From the NCBI GenBank assembly GCA_030682755.1, contig JAUXNR010000544.1:1-12519 (forward strand): DNA of 12,519 nt, written 5' to 3'. Made by a program: the position numbers and the translations under genes. Under the pieces are notes generated by a model. It ran no database searches. It saw only the letters and a program-made list of their open reading frames with translations, and was not told the DNA's origin. The first letter of the stretch is position 1. Each line of letters opens with the position of its first letter. This document shows positions 6,566 through 12,519 of this stretch, one piece after another. The DNA comes from Flavobacterium sp. GTDB lineage: Bacteria > Bacteroidota > Bacteroidia > Flavobacteriales > Flavobacteriaceae.

Positions 6566-6573
6566 TACCTTTG
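6566..6573 (+). promoter_or_regulatory. -7 element (TACCTTTG) for the DUF3109 gene
   Basis: TACCTTTG matches TAnnTTTG fully and lies 26 bases before the ATG at 6600. Its position inside the upstream extension of the reading frame (6486-6599) argues that translation starts at 6600 and not earlier. The region holds further near copies (CCTTTGTA, ACTTTGTA), so the exact element is uncertain. Confidence 0.5.
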
Positions 6574-6599
6574 ACCCTTTAAACTTTGTACCCATCAAC

Positions 6600-7172
6600 A
6601 TGTTTCAACTAGGAAAAACCATAGTTTCGGAAGAAATTTTAGAAAAAGAATTTGTGTGCAATTTAACAGCATGCCACGGAGCTTGTTGTGTAGATGGCGA
6701 TGCCGGAGCTCCGCTAACCAAAGAAGAAACAGAAATTTTAGAAGCAATTTATCCAAAAGTGAAACCCTTTCTCAGAAAAGAAGGAATTGAAGCCATTGAA
6801 GCTCAAGGTACTTCGGTGATAGGCGAAGACGGTGAACTGGAAACGCCGCTGATAAACGGCCAAGATTGTGCGTATGTTATTTTTGACGGAAAAACAGCTT
6901 TGTGTGGCATCGAACAAGCCTACAACCAAGGCGTGGTAGATTGGAAAAAACCGGTTTCTTGTCATTTATATCCCATCAGGGTAAAAGATTTTTCCGATTT
7001 TGCCGCAGTAAATTATCACCGTTGGGACATTTGCAGTCCGGCTTGTTCGTTGGGAAAAGAATTAGAAGTTCCGGTGTATAAATTTGTCAAAGAAGCTCTT
7101 GTTCGAAAATTTGGAGAAACATGGTATCAAGAACTTGAAAAAGTGGCTGAAGAATACCAAAAAGAAAAGTAA
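6600..7172 (+). CDS. DUF3109 family Cys-rich protein
   Basis: A 190-residue soluble protein with nine Cys: 20, 25, 29, 30 (CNLTACHGACC), 90, 102, 121, 145 and 149 (RWDICSPAC). The first cluster resembles the CxxxCxxxCC pattern of YkgJ-type proteins that are predicted to bind zinc or iron, and the KPVSCHLYPIR and CGIEQA segments are shared by the same group. A metal or iron-sulfur site is therefore likely; the biochemical role is unknown. The frame is open from 6486, but residues encoded before 6600 are not family-like and the promoter lies within them, so MFQLGKTIVS at 6600 is chosen. Divergent from marC, and followed by a 257-base gap before nrdB with no clear terminator. Confidence 0.85.
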   Translation: MFQLGKTIVSEEILEKEFVCNLTACHGACCVDGDAGAPLTKEETEILEAIYPKVKPFLRKEGIEAIEAQGTSVIGEDGELETPLINGQDCAYVIFDGKTALCGIEQAYNQGVVDWKKPVSCHLYPIRVKDFSDFAAVNYHRWDICSPACSLGKELEVPVYKFVKEALVRKFGETWYQELEKVAEEYQKEK

Positions 7173-7266
7173 AATTTCCGCCAATTTTCCTTCCTAATTA
7201 TTCCTTAAAAAATTACTTTTCCCCTCGCGACCTCCAATAAAGTACTTTTTAATGCGTTAAATAACA

Positions 7267-7335
7267 ATGGGTTACGAGTATTTTTTAAAAGTAGGAAAAA
7301 AACTAGCCGTTGTTAAAAACTATCCTCGATTGTGA
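7267..7335 (+). CDS. Possible 22-codon small ORF upstream of nrdB
   Basis: ATG at 7267 opens MGYEYFLKVGKK and runs 22 codons to a TGA at 7333-7335. The peptide is basic, with mixed composition. A frame of this length is common by chance, there is no obvious ribosome binding site, and no full -7 element precedes it (TACTTTTT at 7243-7250 is one base off). Its 3' end overlaps the DnaA-box match and just precedes the candidate nrdB -7. Listed as a possibility only. Confidence 0.15.
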   Translation: MGYEYFLKVGKKLAVVKNYPRL

Positions 7336-7344
7336 ATAAGTTTG
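7310..7344 (+). promoter_or_regulatory. Candidate nrdB promoter
   Basis: TTG (7310-7312), 24-base spacer, TAAGTTTG (7337-7344). The -7 is a full match; the spacer is one base beyond the usual 17-23. It would give a leader of about 80 bases. A nearer alternative is AATCTTTG (7370-7377), one mismatch in the -7, with TTTG at 7341-7344 as its -33 (25-base spacer). Confidence 0.4.
7331..7339 (-). promoter_or_regulatory. DnaA-box match upstream of nrdB
   Basis: TGTGAATAA is the complement of TTATTCACA, a full match to the DnaA box TTATNCACA. It lies 90 bases before the nrdB start and overlaps the candidate -7 element by three bases. A match with eight fixed positions is expected by chance less than once in this window, and rarely in this 257-base gap. 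DnaA control of nrdAB is known in E. coli; in this organism it is inference. Confidence 0.4.
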
Positions 7345-7429
7345 CCTTTCATTTCCCATTTTGAATTGCAATCTTTGTAACACTCAAATACGAATATAAA
7401 TCATTGTACTTAATATAAAATAGAAAAAG

Positions 7430-8407
7430 ATGGCAGCAGTAGAACCGATTTTGCAGGAAAATAAAGACAGATTTGTAATCTTCCCCATTAAACACCACGA
7501 TATCTGGGAATGGTACAAAAAAATGGAAGCGAGTTTCTGGACCGCAGAAGAAATTGATTTACACCAAGATTTATCCGATTGGAACACCAAGTTAAATGCC
7601 GATGAAAAGTTTTTTATCAAACACATTTTAGCATTTTTCGCCGCTTCAGACGGAATTGTAAACGAAAATTTAGCCGAAAATTTCGTAAACGAAGTACAAT
7701 ATCCGGAAGCAAAATTTTTCTACGGATTTCAAATTATGATGGAAAATATCCACAGCGAAACCTATTCGTTGTTGATTGATACCTACGTGAAAGACGAAAA
7801 AGAAAAAGATCAATTATTCCATGCCTTAGATGTATTTCCGGCGATTCAAAAGAAAGCAAATTGGGCATTAAAATGGATTGGTTCTGATTCGTTTGCCGAG
7901 CGTTTAATTGCGTTTGCAGCCGTAGAAGGAATCTTCTTCTCAGGTGCATTCTGTTCCATTTTCTGGTTGAAAAAACGCGGTTTAATGCCGGGATTGACTT
8001 TTTCTAACGAATTAATTTCGCGTGACGAAGGCGTTCACTGTGATTTCGCTGTTCACTTGCACAACCACCATTTGGTAAACAAAGTATCGAAAGCCAGAAT
8101 CAAAGAAATCATCACTGATGCATTAACTATTGAAAGAGAATTCATTACCGAATCACTTCCGGTGAGTTTAATCGGTATGAATGCCACGTTAATGACACAA
8201 TACTTAGAATTTGTAGCTGACAGATTATTAGTAGAATTAGGATGCGAAAGAGTGTACAATTCTTCTAACCCATTTGATTTTATGGACATGATTTCGTTAC
8301 AAGGAAAAACCAATTTTTTTGAAAAACGTGTAGCAGAATACCAAAAAGCTGGGGTGATGAATACAGATTCAGATTCACAAAAAATTAGTTTCGACGCCGA
8401 TTTTTAA
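7430..8407 (+). CDS. nrdB: Class Ia ribonucleotide reductase, beta (radical-generating) subunit
   Basis: Holds the di-iron tyrosyl radical cofactor that starts reduction of ribonucleoside diphosphates by NrdA. At 325 residues it has the usual length. Iron ligands match the mouse R2 spacing: Asp74 ([11 protein letters not shown]), Glu105 and His108 ([10 protein letters not shown]), Glu166 (AVEGIFFSG), Glu200 and His203 ([10 protein letters not shown]). The radical Tyr is Tyr112, four residues after His108. [20 protein letters not shown] (181-200) is nearly as in eukaryotic R2, showing the eukaryote-like subgroup. The C-terminal FDADF is the peptide that docks on NrdA. All catalytic residues are present, so it is not a Tyr-lacking class Ic or inactive form. 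ATG at 7430 is chosen because [15 protein letters not shown] leads straight into conserved sequence. It precedes nrdA by 135 bases that contain two inverted repeats. Confidence 0.97.
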   Translation: MAAVEPILQENKDRFVIFPIKHHDIWEWYKKMEASFWTAEEIDLHQDLSDWNTKLNADEKFFIKHILAFFAASDGIVNENLAENFVNEVQYPEAKFFYGFQIMMENIHSETYSLLIDTYVKDEKEKDQLFHALDVFPAIQKKANWALKWIGSDSFAERLIAFAAVEGIFFSGAFCSIFWLKKRGLMPGLTFSNELISRDEGVHCDFAVHLHNHHLVNKVSKARIKEIITDALTIEREFITESLPVSLIGMNATLMTQYLEFVADRLLVELGCERVYNSSNPFDFMDMISLQGKTNFFEKRVAEYQKAGVMNTDSDSQKISFDADF

Positions 8408-8415
8408 TAAATTCC

Positions 8416-8450
8416 AAACTCCGTCTGAGTTTCAAACTCTGACGGAGTTT
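8416..8450. repeat. Long inverted repeat just after nrdB
   Basis: AAACTCCGTC (8416-8425) and GACGGAGTTT (8441-8450) pair perfectly; inside them, past a T-T mismatch, GAGTTT and AAACTC continue the stem to a tiny apex at 8433. The 17-base arms start 9 bases after the nrdB stop. No T run follows (TTTATTCTC), so it looks more like a stable 3' end or processing hairpin than a classical terminator, though it may be a weak one. Confidence 0.75.
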
Positions 8451-8500
8451 ATTCTCAAAATACCGGGATTAGCTTCCCAAACTCAACTAACAAATAACCC

Positions 8501-8526
8501 AAAACAGAAAAGGGATTTTCTGTTTT
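8501..8526 (+). terminator. A/T-rich hairpin 16 bases before nrdA (terminator- or attenuator-like)
   Basis: AAAACAGAAAA (8501-8511), loop GGGA, TTTTCTGTTTT (8516-8526): a perfect 11-base stem whose right arm ends in four T. It has the form of a weak Rho-independent terminator, but it lies immediately upstream of the nrdA start, where it could lower readthrough from nrdB or affect ribosome access. An ATG-TAA start-stop (8533-8538) sits between it and the nrdA ATG. Role inferred from structure only. Confidence 0.5.
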
Positions 8527-8542
8527 AAAAACATGTAAAAGT

Positions 8543-10975
8543 ATGTATGTAGTAAAAAGAGACGGCCACAAAGAGCCGGTAATGTTTGACAAAATCACAG
8601 ATAGAATTAAAAAACTATGCTATGGTTTAAATGATTTGGTCGATTCTGTAAAGGTGGCCATGCGAGTGATAGAAGGATTGTATGACGGTGTAACTACATC
8701 AGAATTAGATAATTTAGCGGCTGAAACCGCAGCCTCGATGACGATTGCTCATCCGGATTATGCACAATTAGCAGCACGTATTGCTGTTTCCAATTTACAC
8801 AAAAACACCAAAAAATCGTTTTCAGAAACAATGTCGGATATGTACCACTACGTGAATCCACGTACAGGTCAAAAATCACCGTTACTTTCTGATGAGGTGT
8901 ATGAAGCCATCATGGCCAATGCAGAAACATTGGATTCTATGATTATTTACAACAGAGATTTTAATTATGATTATTTCGGGTTCAAAACATTGGAACGTTC
9001 TTATTTGCTAAAAATAAACGGAAAAATAGTGGAGAGGCCACAACATATGTTGATGCGTGTTTCGGTTGGAATTCATTTGAATGACATCGAAGCAGTGAAA
9101 GAAACCTACGAATTAATGTCGAAAAAATTCTTCACGCACGCTACACCAACTTTATTCAATGCCGGAACACCAAAACCGCAAATGTCGTCATGTTTCTTAT
9201 TAACCATGAAAGACGACAGTATCGACGGAATTTATGATACCTTAAAACAAACCGCCAAAATTTCGCAATCAGCAGGCGGAATCGGACTTTCTATTCACAA
9301 TGTTCGTGCAACGGGATCTTACATTCGCGGTACAAACGGGACATCAAATGGAATCGTTCCGATGTTGCGTGTGTTCAACGACACGGCTCGTTACGTTGAC
9401 CAAGGTGGCGGAAAAAGAAAAGGAAGTTTTGCCATTTATTTAGAAACGTGGCATGCTGATATTTTCGAATTTTTAGATTTGAAAAAGAATACCGGAAAAG
9501 AAGAAATGCGTGCCAGAGATTTATTCTTTGCCATGTGGACATCCGATTTATTCATGAAACGTGTGCAAGAAGATGCTTCATGGACCTTAATGTGTCCAAA
9601 CGAATGTCCTGGTTTATGTGACGTTTACGGAGACGAATTTGAAACATTATATACTTCGTATGAAGCCGCCGGAAAAGGTAGAAAAACCGTTCGTGCTCGT
9701 GAACTTTGGGAGAAAATCCTAGAATCGCAAATCGAAACCGGAACGCCGTATATGTTGTATAAAGATGCAGCCAACAGAAAATCAAACCAAAAGAATTTAG
9801 GAACCATTCGTTCATCGAATTTATGTACCGAAATTTTAGAATATACAGCTCCTGATGAAGTAGCGGTGTGTAATTTAGCTTCTATTTCGCTACCAATGTT
9901 TATCGAAAATGGCAAATTTGATCACCAAAAATTATACGATGTAACGAAACGTGTGACAAGAAACTTAAACCGCGTAATCGACCGAAATTATTACCCGGTT
10001 CATGAAGCAGAAAATTCAAATATGCGTCATCGTCCAATTGGGTTGGGTGTGCAAGGTTTGGCAGATGCGTTCATCTTACTTCGTTTACCGTTCACCAGCG
10101 ACGAAGCAAAACAATTGAACCAAGAAATTTTTGAAACACTTTATTTTGCAGCCGTAACCGCATCCATGGAAATGGCTAAAGAAGAAGGACCGTATTCCAC
10201 GTTCAAAGGGTCGCCAATTTCGCAAGGAGAATTCCAATACAACCTTTGGGGATTAAAAGACAGCGATTTATCCGGTCGTTGGGATTGGGAAAGTTTACGT
10301 AAAGAAGTAGTAGAACACGGCGTGAGAAACTCCTTGTTAGTAGCTCCAATGCCAACAGCCTCTACTTCACAAATCTTAGGAAACAACGAAGCGTTTGAGC
10401 CTTATACATCCAATATTTACACCAGAAGAGTACTTTCGGGCGAATTTATCGTTGTAAACAAACACCTGCTCGAAGACTTAGTAAAACTTGGTTTGTGGAA
10501 CGATACCTTGAAACAAGAAATCATGCGTCACAATGGTTCGGTGCAAAACATCGAAGCCATTCCGCAAGACATCAAAGAATTGTACAAAACGGTGTGGGAA
10601 ATGAGTATGAAAGACATCATCGACATGTCGCGTCAAAGAGGTTATTTCATTGACCAATCGCAATCGTTGAACTTGTTTATGGAAGGAGCAACCTATGCCA
10701 AATTAACGTCTATGCATTTCTACGCTTGGCAATCAGGTTTAAAAACCGGAATGTATTATTTGCGTACAAAATCTGCCGTAGATGCCATCAAGTTTACGTT
10801 AAACAACGACAAAAAAGCAGAACCGGTAGAAGTAAAACCACAACCGGTTATCCAAAAACTAGAGTCAATTGCGGTGCTAAACGAACCCGTAGAAATGACT
10901 CCTGAAGAATACCGAGCCATGATTGAAATGGCCAAAAATGCAGGTCCGGAAGATTGTGAAATGTGTGGGTCGTAA
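8543..10975 (+). CDS. nrdA: Class Ia ribonucleotide reductase, alpha (catalytic) subunit
   Basis: Reduces ribonucleoside diphosphates to deoxyribonucleotides with NrdB. At 810 residues it resembles the eukaryotic R1 type. An ATP-cone (about 1-90, [18 protein letters not shown]) provides overall activity control by ATP/dATP. Catalytic residues: Cys217 (MSSCFLL), Asn426, radical Cys428 and Glu430 (SSNLCTE), and Cys443 ([10 protein letters not shown]); these are offset by one from human R1. Tyr738-Tyr739 (GMYYLRT) complete the radical path. After a Pro/Val/Glu-rich linker (758-785) the tail ends DCEMCGS, with Cys805 and Cys808 as the shuttle pair re-reduced by thioredoxin or glutaredoxin. The ATG at 8543 gives the canonical ATP-cone start. 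I find no TAnnTTTG element in the nrdB-nrdA gap, so transcription probably reads through from nrdB across the two hairpins. Confidence 0.98.
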   Translation: MYVVKRDGHKEPVMFDKITDRIKKLCYGLNDLVDSVKVAMRVIEGLYDGVTTSELDNLAAETAASMTIAHPDYAQLAARIAVSNLHKNTKKSFSETMSDMYHYVNPRTGQKSPLLSDEVYEAIMANAETLDSMIIYNRDFNYDYFGFKTLERSYLLKINGKIVERPQHMLMRVSVGIHLNDIEAVKETYELMSKKFFTHATPTLFNAGTPKPQMSSCFLLTMKDDSIDGIYDTLKQTAKISQSAGGIGLSIHNVRATGSYIRGTNGTSNGIVPMLRVFNDTARYVDQGGGKRKGSFAIYLETWHADIFEFLDLKKNTGKEEMRARDLFFAMWTSDLFMKRVQEDASWTLMCPNECPGLCDVYGDEFETLYTSYEAAGKGRKTVRARELWEKILESQIETGTPYMLYKDAANRKSNQKNLGTIRSSNLCTEILEYTAPDEVAVCNLASISLPMFIENGKFDHQKLYDVTKRVTRNLNRVIDRNYYPVHEAENSNMRHRPIGLGVQGLADAFILLRLPFTSDEAKQLNQEIFETLYFAAVTASMEMAKEEGPYSTFKGSPISQGEFQYNLWGLKDSDLSGRWDWESLRKEVVEHGVRNSLLVAPMPTASTSQILGNNEAFEPYTSNIYTRRVLSGEFIVVNKHLLEDLVKLGLWNDTLKQEIMRHNGSVQNIEAIPQDIKELYKTVWEMSMKDIIDMSRQRGYFIDQSQSLNLFMEGATYAKLTSMHFYAWQSGLKTGMYYLRTKSAVDAIKFTLNNDKKAEPVEVKPQPVIQKLESIAVLNEPVEMTPEEYRAMIEMAKNAGPEDCEMCGS

Positions 10976-10987
10976 AAGTGTAAAAAA

Positions 10988-11482
10988 ATGAATATAAGAA
11001 TAACATTGTTACTGGTATGTTTTTTTTCATTACCATCATTTGGTCAAAAAAAGCAACTCTGGGCTAAATCTTTTATTAATGTAAAAGCACCGGAATTGGT
11101 TGTTGAGGAATGGATTTCAGATCAACCGGAAACCAAAGGAAAATTTGTTTTAATTGACTTTTGGGCAACTTGGTGCGGACCATGTAGAGCCGCAATACCG
11201 GAATTGAATTCATTTCAAGAGAAATTTAAAGATAATTTAGTGGTTATTGGAATAAGCGATCAAACTAAAGAGAAAGTTGTGAGTTTTAATTCTCCTAAAA
11301 TGGAATACTACAGTGCAATAGACACCAAAAAAACTTTAAAAGATTTATACGAAGTAAAAGGAATACCTCATTGCGTTCTCATTGACCCAAAAGGAATAGT
11401 AAGATGGGAAGGTTATCCGGCTTTAGTAGGAGAGGAACTTACTGAGAAAGTGATTAGGAATATTATTTCTAAGTATAAATAG
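10988..11482 (+). CDS. TlpA-like secreted thiol-disulfide oxidoreductase
   Basis: A 164-residue thioredoxin-fold protein with a Sec signal peptide (1-19, hydrophobic core ITLLLVCFFSLPSFG, probable cleavage before Gln20). The active site is WATWCGPC (59-66), with Cys63 and Cys66 as the redox pair and GIPH with cis-Pro127 opposite. FVLIDFWATWC and CVLIDPKGIVRWEG are characteristic of the TlpA/ResA/AhpC-TSA-like group, which reduces disulfides in envelope proteins or apocytochromes. It starts 12 bases after the nrdA stop with no promoter between, so it probably shares the nrd transcript. A periplasmic protein cannot re-reduce cytoplasmic NrdA, so the linkage is more likely positional than functional unless the signal segment is not used. 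An inverted repeat follows at 11506. Confidence 0.88.
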   Translation: MNIRITLLLVCFFSLPSFGQKKQLWAKSFINVKAPELVVEEWISDQPETKGKFVLIDFWATWCGPCRAAIPELNSFQEKFKDNLVVIGISDQTKEKVVSFNSPKMEYYSAIDTKKTLKDLYEVKGIPHCVLIDPKGIVRWEGYPALVGEELTEKVIRNIISKYK

Positions 11483-11505
11483 CAGTTTTAAACTCGTAAT
11501 TAAAA

Positions 11506-11537
11506 AAAACAGCTTTCATTAATTTGTAGGCTGTTTT
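11506..11537 (+). terminator. Probable terminator after the TlpA-like gene
   Basis: AAAACAGC (11506-11513) and GCTGTTTT (11530-11537) pair perfectly over eight bases with a 16-base loop; A-rich before, GCATTTTT after. It closes the nrdB-nrdA-tlpA-like group. The long loop makes it a weaker terminator than those at 1257 and 1724. Confidence 0.55.
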
Positions 11538-11557
11538 GCATTTTTAAAGTATATTTG
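11523..11557 (+). promoter_or_regulatory. Promoter for the 74-residue gene
   Basis: TTTG (11523-11526), 23-base spacer, TATATTTG (11550-11557), both elements full matches with spacing at the upper accepted limit. It ends 26 bases before the ATG at 11584. The -33 falls in the loop of the preceding terminator. Confidence 0.6.
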
Positions 11558-11583
11558 ATAATTAATGAAATTATAAATAAACC

Positions 11584-11808
11584 ATGTCAAAAGATAAAAA
11601 AGGCGTTTACACCGGCATCATCGAAAAAGATGAAAATGGCAATTATTTCTGTGGCGAATACTTATTAGACTATAAATATACCGAAGCCAACTTTAAAATA
11701 GGCGATAAAATCAACATCAAAACGGTAATTGAAAATCCTAGTGATATCAGCTATAATAAATATCCTAAAAAGTCAAGAAACTTCTTTTTGGCCAATGAAA
11801 AAAAGTAA
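11584..11808 (+). CDS. Hypothetical small soluble protein
   Basis: Seventy-four residues, Lys-rich at both ends, with no signal peptide or membrane helix. The pattern GVYTGIIEKDENGNYFCG (7-24), then EYLLDYKYTEANFKIGDKINIKTVIENP (25-52), alternates hydrophobic and polar residues with turns at DENGN and IGDK, as in a small beta barrel such as an OB-like fold; this is only a reading of the pattern. I do not recognise a family. It has its own convincing promoter and an ATG at a fitting distance, and the composition resembles the neighbours, so it is probably real. The RDD gene follows after 56 bases and could be on the same transcript. Confidence 0.7.
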   Translation: MSKDKKGVYTGIIEKDENGNYFCGEYLLDYKYTEANFKIGDKINIKTVIENPSDISYNKYPKKSRNFFLANEKK

Positions 11809-11864
11809 AACTTCTTTAATTCTCAATTAATAACAAAAACTTCGCGAAATCAAATTTATAAGGA

Positions 11865-12371
11865 ATGGAGATTGCTCTAAAAAAAATTAAAATTACACCG
11901 CAAATGTATGCTTCAAAAAATAAGCGATTTGCAAATTTTATTATCGATTATGTGGTCCAGCTGCTTATTGGTGTTGCTATTGGATTTCTTTGTGTTATTC
12001 TAGCTGAAGTAACAGGCCATTATGCATACATTGAATGGATTGATAATATGGGGACATTAGGAGAATATGCATTGGGACTACTAATTTTAATTATTTATTA
12101 CTTGGTTTTTGAATCTTTAACGGGAAGAACATTAGGGAAATACATAACCAACACCAAAATTCTAACGCATGACGGGCAAAAACCTGGAATGGATAAAATT
12201 TTATACCGAACGTTGTCAAGATTGATTCCTTTTGAAGCATTTTCATTTTTAGGAGAAGAAGGTAAAGGTTGGCATGATACTATTTCTAAAACGGTTGTTG
12301 TAGATTTACATAAATACAATATAGAAACTGAAATGGCCAATTCAATTAACGAAATAGGAATGGAATTATGA
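11865..12371 (+). CDS. RDD family membrane protein
   Basis: A 168-residue protein of the RDD family (named for Arg-Asp-Asp). The first conserved stretch is KRFANFIIDYVVQLL (20-34), with Arg21 and Asp28. Two membrane segments at about 29-47 and 66-84 frame the charged loop HYAYIEWIDNMG. The second conserved region is ESLTGRTLGKYITNTKIL (83-100), and the third is RTLSRLIPFEAFSFLG (115-130) followed by GWHDTISKTVVV (135-146). Some RDD proteins act as sodium/proton antiporters, but most are uncharacterised and this one cannot be assigned. ATG at 11865 follows AAGGA, one of the few SD-like sequences here. Its TGA stop overlaps the dGTPase start, indicating coupled translation of the two. Confidence 0.88.
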   Translation: MEIALKKIKITPQMYASKNKRFANFIIDYVVQLLIGVAIGFLCVILAEVTGHYAYIEWIDNMGTLGEYALGLLILIIYYLVFESLTGRTLGKYITNTKILTHDGQKPGMDKILYRTLSRLIPFEAFSFLGEEGKGWHDTISKTVVVDLHKYNIETEMANSINEIGMEL

Positions 12372-12519
12372 TGAATTGGGAACAACTTTTATCACTCAAA
12401 AGACAAGGCGACACCGGAAAACGCTTACGCTCCGAACAAGACGATACCCGTTTGGGCTTTGAAGTAGATTATGACCGCATCATCTTTTCTGCCGCTTTCC
12501 GAAGTTTACAAGATAAAAC
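12371..12519 (+). CDS. dgt: Deoxyguanosinetriphosphate triphosphohydrolase (dGTPase), N-terminal fragment
   Basis: The first 49 complete codons read MNWEQLLSLKRQGD, TGKRLRSEQDDTRLGFEVDY and DRIIFSAAFRSLQDK before the window ends. This is the typical N-terminus of HD-domain dGTPases: the 'R.e..DtR..fe.DYdRIifS.aFRrLqdKTQV' stretch that binds substrate and leads to the first metal His. The enzyme cleaves dGTP to deoxyguanosine and triphosphate, controlling the dNTP pool. The HD metal-binding residues are beyond the window and cannot be checked. Two in-frame ATGs are possible: 12368 (ATGA overlap of 4 bases with the RDD stop) and 12371 (TGATG, one-base overlap); I choose 12371 because family members open with MNWEQLL. 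It is probably co-transcribed with the RDD gene. Confidence 0.9.
   Translation, partial: MNWEQLLSLKRQGDTGKRLRSEQDDTRLGFEVDYDRIIFSAAFRSLQDK

Noticed and set aside
6486..6599. Upstream extension of the DUF3109 reading frame giving a 228-residue protein
   Set aside because: The extra 38 residues do not look like the family N-terminus, and a full -7 element (6566-6573) lies inside them; ATG at 6600 fits better.
7173..7429. Replication origin suggested by a DnaA box
   Set aside because: Only one box, no cluster, no dnaA or dnaN, and no repeated AT-rich unwinding motifs; a regulatory site is the simpler reading.
8053..8313. Minus-strand 86-codon frame opposite nrdB
   Set aside because: Shadow of nrdB; the sequence has no recognisable domain and no promoter.
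9552..9915. Overlapping minus-strand frames opposite nrdA
   Set aside because: Opposite-strand shadows of a highly conserved gene; no motifs, promoters or plausible protein character.

Overview
The window reads as ordinary chromosomal core DNA from a member of Bacteroidota, most likely Flavobacteriaceae (Flavobacterium or a close relative). Four things support this. The DNA is AT-rich. Several genes are preceded by the Bacteroidota -7 element TAnnTTTG, and clear Shine-Dalgarno sequences are scarce. One lipoprotein carries an acidic Ser/Asp stretch right after the lipidated Cys, as in surface-exported Bacteroidota lipoproteins. The ribonucleotide reductase is of the eukaryote-like class Ia type common in this phylum. 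I see no tRNA, rRNA, CRISPR array, transposase, integrase or phage gene.

Layout. At 1-104 (minus) is the start of a GNAT acetyltransferase, divergent from fbp (222-1232, plus; class I fructose-1,6-bisphosphatase). Next come two minus-strand genes: a small two-repeat Asp/Cys-rich lipoprotein (1312-1593) and a TerB/DjlA-like protein (1757-2188). A tightly packed plus-strand group follows: HupE/UreJ-like membrane protein (2331-2924), dCMP deaminase (2950-3378) and S41 carboxy-terminal processing protease (3396-4967). Convergent to it are three minus-strand genes: MarC-like membrane protein (5898-6473), a 65-residue two-helix membrane protein (5664-5861), and a half-size flavoprotein-like oxidoreductase (5053-5664) whose start overlaps the stop of the 65-residue gene. 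The rest is on the plus strand: a Cys-rich DUF3109 protein (6600-7172), nrdB (7430-8407), nrdA (8543-10975), a TlpA-like secreted thioredoxin (10988-11482), a 74-residue unknown protein (11584-11808), an RDD membrane protein (11865-12371), and the first 49 codons of a dGTPase (12371 to the window end).

Functional links. The recurring theme is deoxynucleotide supply. Ribonucleotide reductase makes dNDPs, dCMP deaminase feeds dUMP to thymidylate synthesis, and the dGTPase trims dGTP. They lie in at least three transcription units, so this is a neighbourhood and not one operon. fbp is gluconeogenic. The remaining genes concern the envelope: protease, MarC, RDD, HupE, lipoprotein and secreted thioredoxin.

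Most of the window is conventional. The points that deserve a second look are: a DnaA-box match overlapping a candidate nrdB promoter; two inverted repeats in the nrdB-nrdA gap; a short oxidoreductase lacking several flavin-binding hallmark residues and coupled to a tiny membrane protein; and a GNAT gene with no ATG at its expected start. I found no convincing evidence of a wholly new system.
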